A stretch of 64,000 nucleotides of DNA from Streptomyces mutabilis (GTDB taxonomy: Bacteria > Actinomycetota > Actinomycetes > Streptomycetales > Streptomycetaceae). The notes under the pieces were generated by a model. That model ran no database searches and was not told where the DNA came from. It saw only the letters and a list, made by a program, of their open reading frames with translations. Below are positions 44,878-52,841 of this stretch, piece by piece. The translations under genes were made by a program, and so were the position numbers. Where the stretch lies: contig NZ_BMTT01000017.1 in the NCBI RefSeq assembly GCF_014649815.1, positions 1-64,000 on the forward strand. Direction: 5' to 3'. Numbering within the stretch: the stretch's first letter is position 1; each line of letters begins with the position of its first letter.

Positions 44878-44972
44878 GTCGGCTCTCCTCGGTCTCCCCG
44901 TGACAGGGGCCGGCGTGGCTTCAGCCTCGATGTGAGTGCCGATCCTGACAGAGCACTAGACCTCCAACAAGT

Positions 44973-45008
44973 GATTCCGTTGTTGCCATTTGGTTACGCG
45001 ACGGAATC
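44973..45008. promoter_or_regulatory. Inverted repeat in the polyamine-operon promoter region
   Basis: GATTCCGT (44973-44980) and its exact complement ACGGAATC (45001-45008) are separated by 20 bp. They lie between the divergent dehydrogenase and NADAR genes. The spacing suits a dimeric or multimeric regulator. No regulator is proven. Confidence 0.4.
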
Positions 45009-45050
45009 TGTCGACCAGGTGTCGAGTCGCCGCGGAAAAGGACGGACGGA

Positions 45051-45677
45051 GTGTCAGTGGTGCGTGCCAGACTCGCGTGCGTGGAAAGGACCACGGGGGT
45101 GGAGGAGAGGGGCGCGGGGATTGTGGAGATCACCGACAGCAGGGAAGCCCTGGTCGAGAGGGTCCGGGCGGGCGCGAGGATCAAGTACCTCTGCTTCTGG
45201 GGGCACCGGCCGCGCCCCGACGGCCTGATCGGTCCTAGCTGTCTGAGCCAGTGGTGGCCGTCGCCGTTCACCGTGGCCGGGGTGGTGTACCCGACCGCGG
45301 AGCACTGGATGATGGCGGGCAAGGCCCGGCTCTTCGAGGACGCGGAAGCGGAGCGCCGGGTGCTGGCCGCCGGGCATCCCGCCGAGGCCAAGAAGGCGGG
45401 GCGGCTGGTGCGCGGCTTCGACGAGGCGGTGTGGGAGCGGGAGCGCTTCTCGCTCGTCGTCGAGGGCAGCGTCCACAAGTTCGCCTCGGACCCCGCGCTG
45501 CGCGAGTTCCTGGTGAACACGGGCGACCGGGTGCTGGTCGAGGCGAGTCCCGTGGACCGGGTCTGGGGCATCGGCCTGACCGCGGACGACGAGGCGGCGA
45601 CCGACCCGGCGCGGTGGCGGGGGTCGAATCTGCTGGGGTTCGCGCTGATGAGGGCGCGGGAGCGGTTGCGCAGCTGA
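45051..45677 (+). CDS. NADAR-domain protein
   Basis: The product is 208 residues if the GTG at 45051 is used. The NADAR fold is marked by YLCFWGHRPRPDG, CLSQWWPSPFTV, YPTAEHWMMAGKARLF, and NLLGFALMRARERL. NADAR proteins are N-glycosidases; described roles include removing ADP-ribose from guanine and damage control of riboflavin precursors. The start is uncertain: GTG codons at 45099 and 45123 are also in frame, and the domain begins after both. It diverges from the polyamine operon. Confidence 0.8.
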   Translation: MSVVRARLACVERTTGVEERGAGIVEITDSREALVERVRAGARIKYLCFWGHRPRPDGLIGPSCLSQWWPSPFTVAGVVYPTAEHWMMAGKARLFEDAEAERRVLAAGHPAEAKKAGRLVRGFDEAVWERERFSLVVEGSVHKFASDPALREFLVNTGDRVLVEASPVDRVWGIGLTADDEAATDPARWRGSNLLGFALMRARERLRS

Positions 45678-45701
45678 CGGGAGCGCGGAAGCGGTTGCGC
45701 A
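45661..45701 (+). repeat. Short direct repeat at the NADAR 3' end
   Basis: AGCGGTTGCGCA occurs at 45661-45672 (inside the last codons) and again at 45690-45701, 29 bp apart, with similar flanks. It suggests a small tandem duplication across the stop codon. Confidence 0.5.
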
Positions 45702-45711
45702 CGGGCCGCTG

Positions 45712-45737
45712 ACGCCCGCGGACCGGACCGCGGGTGT
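45712..45737. terminator. Bidirectional terminator between NADAR and DUF4190-type genes
   Basis: ACGCCCGCGG and CCGCGGGTGT form a 10-bp stem (one G-T pair) with a 6-nt loop between convergent stops. Confidence 0.6.
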
Positions 45738-45745
45738 CGGCTTCG

Positions 45746-46438
45746 TCAGCCCTGCGCCTGCGCCGCCACGGAGACCGCCGCCGGGCGCGGGGCGCCGTAG
45801 TAGGGGTCGTCGTAGCCCGAGTCCTCGTTGATCGCGGCGTTGATGCCGACGGCGATCAGGGCCATCACGGCGATGCCGAGCACGATGCCGATGATGCCCA
45901 TGATGAAGCCGGCCTGTGCCTGCCCGTGGTTGTTGGCCTCGCCGCGCTCGGCCTTGCGGCGTCCCTTGACGCCGAAGACCACGGCGAGGATGCCGAGCAC
46001 CAGCGAGACGATGCCGTACGCGCAGAACATGCAGCAGGCCAGGATGCCGAGCACCATCGCCGCGGTGCCCATGCCGTTCTGCGGGGGCAGCGGAGCGCCG
46101 CCCCAGCCGTAACCGCCCTGGGGGTAGGCGGGATAGCCGTGGCCGCCCTGGACACCCGGGCCGCCGGGTGCGATGGGCGGAGGCGGCACCGCCGCCTCGG
46201 GCGGAGTGAAGCCGGCGGCGGGCATCGAGGCGACCGTGGCCTGGTTGTGCACGGACGGCGGCTGCGCCGACGGCGGGGGCTGCCAGGACGGCACCTCGCC
46301 TGCGGCGGGCGGGGCCGGCTGCTGCGGCACTCCCGTCGCGGCGTCACGGTTCTTGTCCAGCGAGGGCCTGCTCTCCGGGGGTGCCCAAGGATCGTTGGCG
46401 CCGTTGGAGTCCCCGCCCGGCCGTGTCGCGTCCGTCAT
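45746..46438 (-). CDS. DUF4190-type small membrane protein
   Basis: A 230-residue protein. The first ~130 residues are Pro/Gly/Ala-rich and disordered (AGEVPSWQPPPSAQPPS). Two hydrophobic helices follow, GMGTAAMVLGILACCMFCAY and GFIMGIIGIVLGIAVMALIA, separated by a basic loop GVKGRRKAERGEANNHG. This is the DUF4190 arrangement common in Streptomyces; function unknown. The ATG at 46438 has AGGGGGA upstream, and the longer start at 46483 is less likely. It diverges from the adenosine deaminase gene. Confidence 0.75.
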   Translation of the reverse strand: MTDATRPGGDSNGANDPWAPPESRPSLDKNRDAATGVPQQPAPPAAGEVPSWQPPPSAQPPSVHNQATVASMPAAGFTPPEAAVPPPPIAPGGPGVQGGHGYPAYPQGGYGWGGAPLPPQNGMGTAAMVLGILACCMFCAYGIVSLVLGILAVVFGVKGRRKAERGEANNHGQAQAGFIMGIIGIVLGIAVMALIAVGINAAINEDSGYDDPYYGAPRPAAVSVAAQAQG

Positions 46439-46594
46439 TTTCCGTCCCCCTGGGTCGATCGTGCCCGCCATGCTACGGGCCATGTCCGTCCGGCGTGAGA
46501 CCGGCCTACGATGATCCCCGAAGCACCGATCAGCCGATCACCCGCGTCCCGCCGCCGCCGCGCGGCCCGGGGGCGCCGTTCCGGGGAGGAACCC

Positions 46595-47656
46595 TTGACC
46601 GAGCACCTCGTCGACCCCGCCGTCCCGCGCGACCTGCACGCCTTCATCGCCGGACTGCCCAAGGCCGAACTGCACGTCCACCACGTCGGCTCCGCCTCCC
46701 CGCGCATCGTCTCGGAACTGGCCGCGCGCCACCCCGATTCCAAGGTCCCCGCCGACCCCGAGGCCCTGGTCGACTACTTCACCTTCACGGACTTCGCGCA
46801 CTTCATCGACGTGTACCTGTCCGTCGTCGACCTGATCCGCACCCCGGAGGACGTGCGGCTGCTGACGTACGAGGTGGCCAGGGACATGGCCCGGCAGCAG
46901 GTGCGGTACGCCGAGCTGACCATCACCCCGTTCTCCTCCACCCGGCGCGGCATCGACGAGGGCGCCTTCATGGACGCGATCGAGGACGCCCGCAAGGCGG
47001 CGGAGTCCGAGTTCGGGACCGTACTGCGCTGGTGCTTCGACATCCCGGGCGAGGCCGGTCTGGAGTCCGCCGAGGAGACGACGCGGCTCGCCACCGACGA
47101 CCGGCTCCGCCCCGAGGGCCTGGTCTCCTTCGGGCTCGGCGGACCCGAGATCGGGGTGGCTCGGCCGCAGTTCAAGCCGTACTTCGACCGCGCGATCGCC
47201 GCCGGTCTGCACTCGGTGCCGCACGCCGGCGAGACCACCGGCCCGCAGACCGTGTGGGACGCACTCACCGACCTGCGTGCCGAGCGCATCGGGCACGGCA
47301 CCAGCTCCGCCCATGACCCGAAGCTGCTGGCCCACCTCGCGGAGCACCGCATCCCCCTGGAGGTGTGCCCGACCTCCAACATCGCCACCCGCGCGGTGCG
47401 CACCCTGGACGAGCACCCCATCAAGGAGTTCACGCGTGCCGGGGTGCTGGTGACGATCAACTCCGACGACCCCCCGATGTTCGGCACCGACCTCAACAAC
47501 GAGTACGCCGTCGCCGCCCGCCTCCTCGACCTCGACGAGCGCGGCCTCGCCGACCTGGCGAAGAACGCGGTCGACGCGTCGTTCCTGGACGCGCCGGGCA
47601 AAGCGCGGATCAGGGGCGAGATCGACGCGTACACCGCCGCCTGGCTCGCCTCCTGA
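46595..47656 (+). CDS. Adenosine deaminase family protein
   Basis: A 353-residue metal-dependent amidohydrolase. It has the metal ligands HVH (27-29) in AELHVHHVGS, the catalytic region VPHAGETTGP, RIGHGTSS, and the late metal motif INSDDPPMFGT. The role is deamination of adenosine to inosine or a related purine; some relatives use other adenine compounds. The TTG at 46595 is chosen because GGGGAGGA lies just before it. The longer ATG frame from 46511 is Arg-rich and unlikely. Confidence 0.88.
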   Translation: MTEHLVDPAVPRDLHAFIAGLPKAELHVHHVGSASPRIVSELAARHPDSKVPADPEALVDYFTFTDFAHFIDVYLSVVDLIRTPEDVRLLTYEVARDMARQQVRYAELTITPFSSTRRGIDEGAFMDAIEDARKAAESEFGTVLRWCFDIPGEAGLESAEETTRLATDDRLRPEGLVSFGLGGPEIGVARPQFKPYFDRAIAAGLHSVPHAGETTGPQTVWDALTDLRAERIGHGTSSAHDPKLLAHLAEHRIPLEVCPTSNIATRAVRTLDEHPIKEFTRAGVLVTINSDDPPMFGTDLNNEYAVAARLLDLDERGLADLAKNAVDASFLDAPGKARIRGEIDAYTAAWLAS

Positions 47657-47670
47657 CCGGGGTGTTCGCC

Positions 47671-48423
47671 ATGAGTCCCGCACGCGACGTGACCGCCGTG
47701 GCCCACCGCGGCGACCCGTACCGGTACCGCGAGAACACGCTCGTCTCGCTGCGTTCCGCGCTCGACCGGGGCGCGGACGCGGTCGAGACCGACGTACGCC
47801 TCACCCGGGACGGCCTTCCCGTGCTGCTGCACGACGAGACGCTGAAGCGGCTGTGGGGGCACGACCTGCCGCTGCGCGCCCTGTCGGCCGACGAGGTGCG
47901 CGGGCTGACGGCGGGCAGGGTGCCGACTCTCGCGGAGGCGCTGGCCGCGACCGAGGGCAGCCGACTGATGCTGGACCTGCCGGGCGGGCCGGGCGAGCGG
48001 GCGGTGCGGCGCATCGTGGACGTGGTCCGCGAGTGCGGGGCCCAGGACCGTGTGTACTACACGGCGGGTGCCGCGGCCATGCTCGCGGTGCGCGCCGCCG
48101 ACCCCGCCGCCGAGATCGCCATGACCTGGACGACGGCGGCACCGCCCCGGCCGGCGCTGCTCGCGGCGGTGCGGCCGAAGTGGCTCAACTACCGCTTCGG
48201 GCTGGTGAACAAGGCCCTGACCGAGCGGGTCCACGGCGACGGCTGCCTGTTGTCGGTGTGGACCCCGGACACCCGGCGCTCCATGCGCCGGCTGATCGCG
48301 CTGGGCGTCGACTCGATCACCACCAACCGCATCGACACGCTGTGCGCGCTGGCGAAGTCTTCTGGGGCAAGTCGGGAGCCCGCTACGGATACAGCGCCGT
48401 CATCGGCGGCACCCGCGACCTGA
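47671..48423 (+). CDS. Glycerophosphodiester phosphodiesterase with a scrambled C-terminus
   Basis: A 250-residue GDPD-fold protein with VAHRGDPYRYRENT, AVETDVRLTRDGLPVLLHDE and the late SVWTPDTRRSM and ITTNRI motifs. It would hydrolyse glycerophosphodiesters to glycerol-3-phosphate and an alcohol. No signal peptide is present. The core ends near ITTNRIDTLCALAK. The last ~20 residues (SGASREPATDTAPSSAAPAT) are read out of frame from a serine-hydrolase remnant that starts at about 48354, so a deletion joined the two genes. The enzyme is probably still functional. It lies 14 bp after the deaminase gene. Confidence 0.82.
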   Translation: MSPARDVTAVAHRGDPYRYRENTLVSLRSALDRGADAVETDVRLTRDGLPVLLHDETLKRLWGHDLPLRALSADEVRGLTAGRVPTLAEALAATEGSRLMLDLPGGPGERAVRRIVDVVRECGAQDRVYYTAGAAAMLAVRAADPAAEIAMTWTTAAPPRPALLAAVRPKWLNYRFGLVNKALTERVHGDGCLLSVWTPDTRRSMRRLIALGVDSITTNRIDTLCALAKSSGASREPATDTAPSSAAPAT

Positions 48424-48518
48424 GCCGCACCCTCGTCCACTCGGTCAACGCCACGGACGCCAAGAGCGCGGAGCGGAACCCGGTCCTCGACGCGATCACC
48501 TCGACCGCGCTGAAGTAG
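48354..48518 (+). pseudogene. C-terminal remnant of a serine hydrolase / D,D-carboxypeptidase
   Basis: The frame gives FWGKSGARYGYSAVIGGTRD then LVHSVNATDAKSAERNPVLD and a stop. This is the typical last strand-helix of class-C beta-lactamase-like D-Ala-D-Ala carboxypeptidases. The rest of the gene, including the SxxK motif, is gone. It overlaps the end of the GDPD gene in another frame. Confidence 0.65.
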
Positions 48519-48965
48519 CCCGCTTCAGCCGCCGCGCCACCGCGTGCGCCCCGACCGTCGCCGCGCCCGCGAAGCCGAGCCCCACGGCGAGGTCGCGCGG
48601 GCGCGCGGCGCGCAGGACCCCGGCCCGGCGCAGCCGGTGGCGGGCCCGGAGGGTGAACGGGACGACGACGAGCCGGGGGGGTCGCGGACCCGGGCGTGCA
48701 GCCGCGCACCAGTGCCGCCTGGGCGAGGTGGACCAGGCCGTGCAGACCGAAGGCGTTCAGCGCCGACTGGTACGCGGCCGACCGGCCGCCGGTGAGCCGT
48801 CCCGCGGCGGACGCGGCGGCCACGACGGCGGCCGTCGCCCCGACCGCCACCGCGAACTCCCGCCCGTCGACGAACCGGCCCGCCGCCACACGGCCTCCGC
48901 ACGGCGGGGAACCGCTCGCGCAGGGCGGGCAGCCCACGCCGCCACCAGCCCCTGTACGGGCCCGC
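48496..48965 (-). pseudogene. Frameshifted HXXEE-domain protein gene
   Basis: On the minus strand, frames join as RGWWRRGLPALRERFPAV, then AYQSALNAFGLHGLVHLAQA, then LVVVPFTLRARHRLRRAGVL and LAVGLGFAGAATVGAHAVAR. The last join falls in a run of seven C (seven G at 48675-48681 on the plus strand); removing one base restores the frame. The 5' end with the defining HxxEE motif is absent. The family is of membrane proteins of unknown function. Confidence 0.55.
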
Positions 48966-49087
48966 TCGACGCAGCGTCGATTGGTCCCGGTGGGCCCGGC
49001 ACCCTGACGAGCGGGCGAGTTCACGCTTCACGCGGTGCGGCCCCGGACGGGGTTCCTGTCCGGGGCCGCACACATGGATCCGGTCCG

Positions 49088-50527
49088 TCACGCGTCCAGC
49101 GACGTCATCACGTGCTTGATCCGGGTGTAGTCCTCGAAGCCGTAGCCCGAGAGGTCCTTGCCGTAGCCGGACTTCTTGAAGCCGCCGTGCGGCATCTCGG
49201 CGACCAGCGGGATGTGGGTGTTGATCCACACGCAGCCGAAGTCCAGCCGCTTGGACATCCGCATGGCACGGCCGTGGTCCTTGGTCCACACCGAGGAGGC
49301 CAGGGCGTACTCGACACCGTTGGCCCACTCGACCGCCTGGTCCTCGTCGCGGAAGGACTGGACGGTGATGACGGGGCCGAAGACCTCGTTCTGGATGATC
49401 TCGTCGTCCTGCTTGAGGCCCGAGACGACGGTCGGGGCGTAGAAGTAGCCCTTGTCGCCGACCCGGTGGCCGCCCGCCTCGACCTTGGCGTGGGCGGGCA
49501 GCCGCTCGATGAACCCGGAGACCTGCTTGAGCTGGTTCGGGTTGTTGAGCGGGCCGTACATGACGTCCTCGTCGTCCGGATGACCGGTCTTGATCTCGGA
49601 CGCGGCCTTCGCCAGCGCGCTCACGAACTCGTCGTGGATCGACTCGTGGACCAGCACGCGGGTGGCCGCGGTGCAGTCCTGGCCGGCGTTGAAGTAGCCC
49701 GCCTCCGAGATGCCCTCGACGGCCTTGGGGATGTCGGTGTCCTCGAAGACGACGACCGGCGCCTTGCCGCCCAGCTCCAGGTGGACTCGCTTGATGTCCT
49801 TGGACGCCGACTCGGCGACCGACATGCCCGCCCGCACGGAGCCGGTGATGGAGGCCATCGCCGGGGTCTCGTGCTCGACCATCAGCCGGCCGGTGTCGCG
49901 GTCGCCGCAGACGACGTTGAAGACGCCCTTGGGCACGATCGAGCCGATGATGTCGGCCATCAGGGCGGTCGAGGCGGGGGTGGTGTCGGACGGCTTGAGG
50001 ACGACCGTGTTGCCCGCGGCGAGGGCCGGGGCGAACTTCCACACGGCCATCATCATCGGGTAGTTCCACGGCGCGACCTGCGCGCAGACGCCGATCGGCT
50101 CGCGGCGGATCATGGAGGTCAGGCCCTCCATGTACTCGCCGGCGCTGCGGCCCTCCAGCATCCGGGCCGCACCCGCGAAGAAGCGGATCTGGTCGACCAT
50201 CGGCGGGATCTCCTCGGAGCGGGTGAGCCCGATGGGCTTGCCCGTGTTCTCCACCTCGGCCGCGATCAGCTCCTCGGCCCGCTCCTCGAACGCGTCCGCG
50301 ATCTTCAGCAAAGCCTTCTGCCGCTCGGCCGGGACCAGGTCCCGCCAGGCCGGAAAGGCCGCGGCGGCGGCGGCCATGGCGGCGTCGACGTCCGCCTGCC
50401 CGGACAGGGGGGCGGTCGCGTAGGCCTCGCCCGTGGCGGGGTTGACCACCTCCGTGGTCCGTCCGTCGGCGGCGTCCCGGAACTCACCGTCGATGTAGTT
50501 GCGCAGACGACGCAGCTCGGTGCTCAC
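49088..50527 (-). CDS. Gamma-aminobutyraldehyde dehydrogenase-like enzyme, second copy
   Basis: A 479-residue aldehyde dehydrogenase with APWNYPMMMAVWK, SITGSVRAGMSVAE, VHLELGGKAPVVVF and catalytic Cys285 in AGQDCTAATRVL. It is clearly related to, but distinct from, the enzyme at 43342. It should oxidise 4-aminobutanal-type aldehydes to GABA. The GTG at 50527 has TGGAGGG upstream. It diverges from the Lrp/AsnC regulator and the aminotransferase, which together suggest a transamination route of putrescine breakdown. Confidence 0.9.
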   Translation of the reverse strand: MSTELRRLRNYIDGEFRDAADGRTTEVVNPATGEAYATAPLSGQADVDAAMAAAAAAFPAWRDLVPAERQKALLKIADAFEERAEELIAAEVENTGKPIGLTRSEEIPPMVDQIRFFAGAARMLEGRSAGEYMEGLTSMIRREPIGVCAQVAPWNYPMMMAVWKFAPALAAGNTVVLKPSDTTPASTALMADIIGSIVPKGVFNVVCGDRDTGRLMVEHETPAMASITGSVRAGMSVAESASKDIKRVHLELGGKAPVVVFEDTDIPKAVEGISEAGYFNAGQDCTAATRVLVHESIHDEFVSALAKAASEIKTGHPDDEDVMYGPLNNPNQLKQVSGFIERLPAHAKVEAGGHRVGDKGYFYAPTVVSGLKQDDEIIQNEVFGPVITVQSFRDEDQAVEWANGVEYALASSVWTKDHGRAMRMSKRLDFGCVWINTHIPLVAEMPHGGFKKSGYGKDLSGYGFEDYTRIKHVMTSLDA

Positions 50528-50653
50528 TGCCGGCCCTCCAAGTTCGGTGTCTACTTCGGATCTCTCGGGTTCGGACCTCGCTGCTGTCGCTCGTGTCCAA
50601 ACACTGAGACACCCACCCTAGACGGAGACCCCACGTTTTCAACACCCCCGGCC

Positions 50654-50724
50654 GCCTCAGCATTGCGAAATCCGTCGACTCTGACGCCTCAGACAACGAA
50701 ATTCATCGATCCAGGCTTGCGAAA
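50654..50724. promoter_or_regulatory. CGAAA-containing repeats in the dehydrogenase/Lrp divergent promoter
   Basis: GCCTCAGCATTGCGAAAT (50654-50671) is repeated as GCCTCAGACAACGAAAT (50686-50702), 32 bp apart. A third TTGCGAAAC follows at 50717. Helically phased repeats beside an Lrp/AsnC gene are a plausible binding array for that regulator. Confidence 0.45.
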
Positions 50725-50737
50725 CTGTCAATACGTC

Positions 50738-51253
50738 GTGCACAGTGAAGCCGTGGCCAGTCGAAGCGCAGACCAGAGGGACTCCCGCGAGTCCAGGGGC
50801 GGCGGTCCCCAGTTGGACGCCGTCTCCCTCGCCATCATCGAGCAGCTCCAGGAGGACGGCCGCCGGCCGTACGCCGCCATCGGCAAGGCCGTGGGCCTGT
50901 CGGAGGCGGCCGTGCGCCAGCGCGTCCAGAAACTGCTCGACCAGGGCGTGATGCAGATCGTCGCCGTCACGGACCCGCTCACCGTGGGCTTCCGCCGGCA
51001 GGCGATGGTCGGTGTCAACGTCGAGGGCGACGTGGAGTCCGTCGCCGACGCGCTGACGGCCATGTCCGAGTGCGAGTACGTGGTGATGACAGCGGGCTCC
51101 TTCGACCTGATGGTGGAGGTCGTCTGCGAGGACGACGACCACCTGCTGGACGTCATCAACAAACGCATCCGGGCCGTTGCCGGAGTGCGCTCCACCGAGA
51201 GCTTCGTCTACCTCAAGCTCAAGAAGCAGACCTATATGTGGGGAACCCGATAA
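50738..51253 (+). CDS. Lrp/AsnC-family regulator (EpuRI-like by context)
   Basis: A 171-residue protein. The N-terminal helix-turn-helix is DGRRPYAAIGKAVGLSEAAV, and the C-terminal RAM effector domain contains VGVNVEGDVESV and VMTAGSFDLMVEVVCEDDDH. The same trio, dehydrogenase, Lrp/AsnC and aminotransferase, exists in S. coelicolor, where the regulator (SCO5656, EpuRI) acts in polyamine use; orthology is inferred, not tested. The start is uncertain: GTG at 50738 or 50753. It lies 2 bp before the aminotransferase gene. Confidence 0.88.
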   Translation: MHSEAVASRSADQRDSRESRGGGPQLDAVSLAIIEQLQEDGRRPYAAIGKAVGLSEAAVRQRVQKLLDQGVMQIVAVTDPLTVGFRRQAMVGVNVEGDVESVADALTAMSECEYVVMTAGSFDLMVEVVCEDDDHLLDVINKRIRAVAGVRSTESFVYLKLKKQTYMWGTR

Positions 51254-51255
51254 TC

Positions 51256-52626
51256 GTGAGCACCGACACCAAGGACCTCAGCAGGATCGCGTACGACCAC
51301 CTGTGGATGCACTTCACCCGCATGTCGTCGTACGAGAACGCCCCCGTCCCCACCATCGTCCGCGGTGAGGGCACCCACATCTACGACGACAAGGGCAAGC
51401 GCTACCTCGACGGTCTCGCCGGCCTCTTCGTGGTCCAGGCCGGACACGGCCGCCAGGAGCTGGCCGAGACCGCCTCGAAGCAGGCGCAGGAGCTCGCCTT
51501 CTTCCCGGTGTGGTCCTACGCCCACCCGAAGGCCGTCGAGCTGGCCGAGCGCCTGGCGAACGAGGCCCCCGGTGACCTCAACAAGGTCTTCTTCACCACC
51601 GGCGGCGGTGAGGCGGTCGAGACCGCCTGGAAGCTCGCCAAGCAGTACTTCAAGCTGACCGGCAAGCCGACCAAGTACAAGGTCATCTCCCGCGCGGTGG
51701 CCTACCACGGCACCCCGCAGGGCGCCTTGTCCATCACCGGCCTGCCGGCCCTGAAGGCCCCCTTCGAGCCGCTGGTGCCGGGCGCGCACAAGGTCCCCAA
51801 CACCAACATCTACCGCGCCCCGCTCTTCGGCGACGACCCCGAGGCCTTCGGCCGCTGGGCCGCCGACCAGATCGAGCAGCAGATCCTCTTCGAGGGCCCG
51901 GAGACGGTCGCGGCCGTATTCCTGGAGCCGGTGCAGAACGCGGGCGGCTGCTTCCCGCCCCCGCCCGGCTACTTCCAGCGGGTGCGCGAGATCTGCGACC
52001 AGTACGACGTGCTGCTCGTCTCGGACGAGGTCATCTGCGCCTTCGGCCGCCTGGGCACGACGTTCGCCTGCGACAAGTTCGGCTACGTCCCGGACATGAT
52101 CACCTGCGCCAAGGGCATGACCTCGGGCTACTCCCCGATCGGCGCCTGCATCATCTCCGACCGGCTGGCCGAGCCGTTCTACAAGGGCGACAACACCTTC
52201 CTGCACGGCTACACCTTCGGCGGCCACCCGGTCTCCGCCGCGGTCGGCATCGCCAACCTCGACCTGTTCGAGCGCGAAGGCCTGAACCAGCACGTGCTCG
52301 ACAACGAGGGCAACTTCCGCGCGACGCTGGAGAAGCTGCACGACCTGCCGATCGTCGGCGACGTCCGCGGCAACGGCTTCTTCTACGGCATCGAGCTGGT
52401 CAAGGACAAGGCCACCAAGGAGTCCTTCAACGAGGAGGAGACCGAGCGCGTCCTGTACGGCTTCCTTTCCAAGAAGCTCTTCGAGAACGGCCTGTACTGC
52501 CGTGCCGACGACCGCGGCGACCCGGTCATCCAGCTCGCCCCGCCGCTGATCTCCAACCAGGAGACCTTCGACGAGATCGAGCAGATCCTGCGCGCGACGC
52601 TGACGGAGGCGTGGACGAAGCTCTGA
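51256..52626 (+). CDS. Class-III aminotransferase, polyamine/putrescine type
   Basis: A 456-residue PLP enzyme with FTTGGGEAVETAWKLAKQYF, the Asp motif LLVSDEVICAFGRLG and Lys288-equivalent Lys286 in TCAKGMTSGYSPIG. It is of the SpuC-like kind that transfers amino groups from putrescine, cadaverine or spermidine to pyruvate; beta-alanine- and taurine-type relatives exist. It follows the Lrp gene by 2 bp, so they are one operon. The aldehyde product would suit the divergent dehydrogenase. GTG at 51256 is preceded by GGGGAA. Confidence 0.88.
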   Translation: MSTDTKDLSRIAYDHLWMHFTRMSSYENAPVPTIVRGEGTHIYDDKGKRYLDGLAGLFVVQAGHGRQELAETASKQAQELAFFPVWSYAHPKAVELAERLANEAPGDLNKVFFTTGGGEAVETAWKLAKQYFKLTGKPTKYKVISRAVAYHGTPQGALSITGLPALKAPFEPLVPGAHKVPNTNIYRAPLFGDDPEAFGRWAADQIEQQILFEGPETVAAVFLEPVQNAGGCFPPPPGYFQRVREICDQYDVLLVSDEVICAFGRLGTTFACDKFGYVPDMITCAKGMTSGYSPIGACIISDRLAEPFYKGDNTFLHGYTFGGHPVSAAVGIANLDLFEREGLNQHVLDNEGNFRATLEKLHDLPIVGDVRGNGFFYGIELVKDKATKESFNEEETERVLYGFLSKKLFENGLYCRADDRGDPVIQLAPPLISNQETFDEIEQILRATLTEAWTKL

Positions 52627-52841
52627 CCCCAGGCCGTCGCGGCCTCCGGTCTTCCCTTCGGATGATCGTCCCGACCCCGGTGCCGCCCGTTCGAGTGAGA
52701 AACGGCGGCCCGGGGCCGCGTGCTGTCCGGCCTCCCTCCGGCGACTGCCTACGGTGCCCAGTGACCGATCGGCCACGCCTTCCCTCGCCCGTACGGGGGA
52801 CGCGAACGGGGAAACACGGATCAGAACCGAGGTGTACGCCC

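Noticed and set aside
52631-52645. AGGCCGTCGCGGCCT hairpin after the aminotransferase
   Set aside because: The stem is only 5 bp with a 5-nt loop, too weak to call a terminator.
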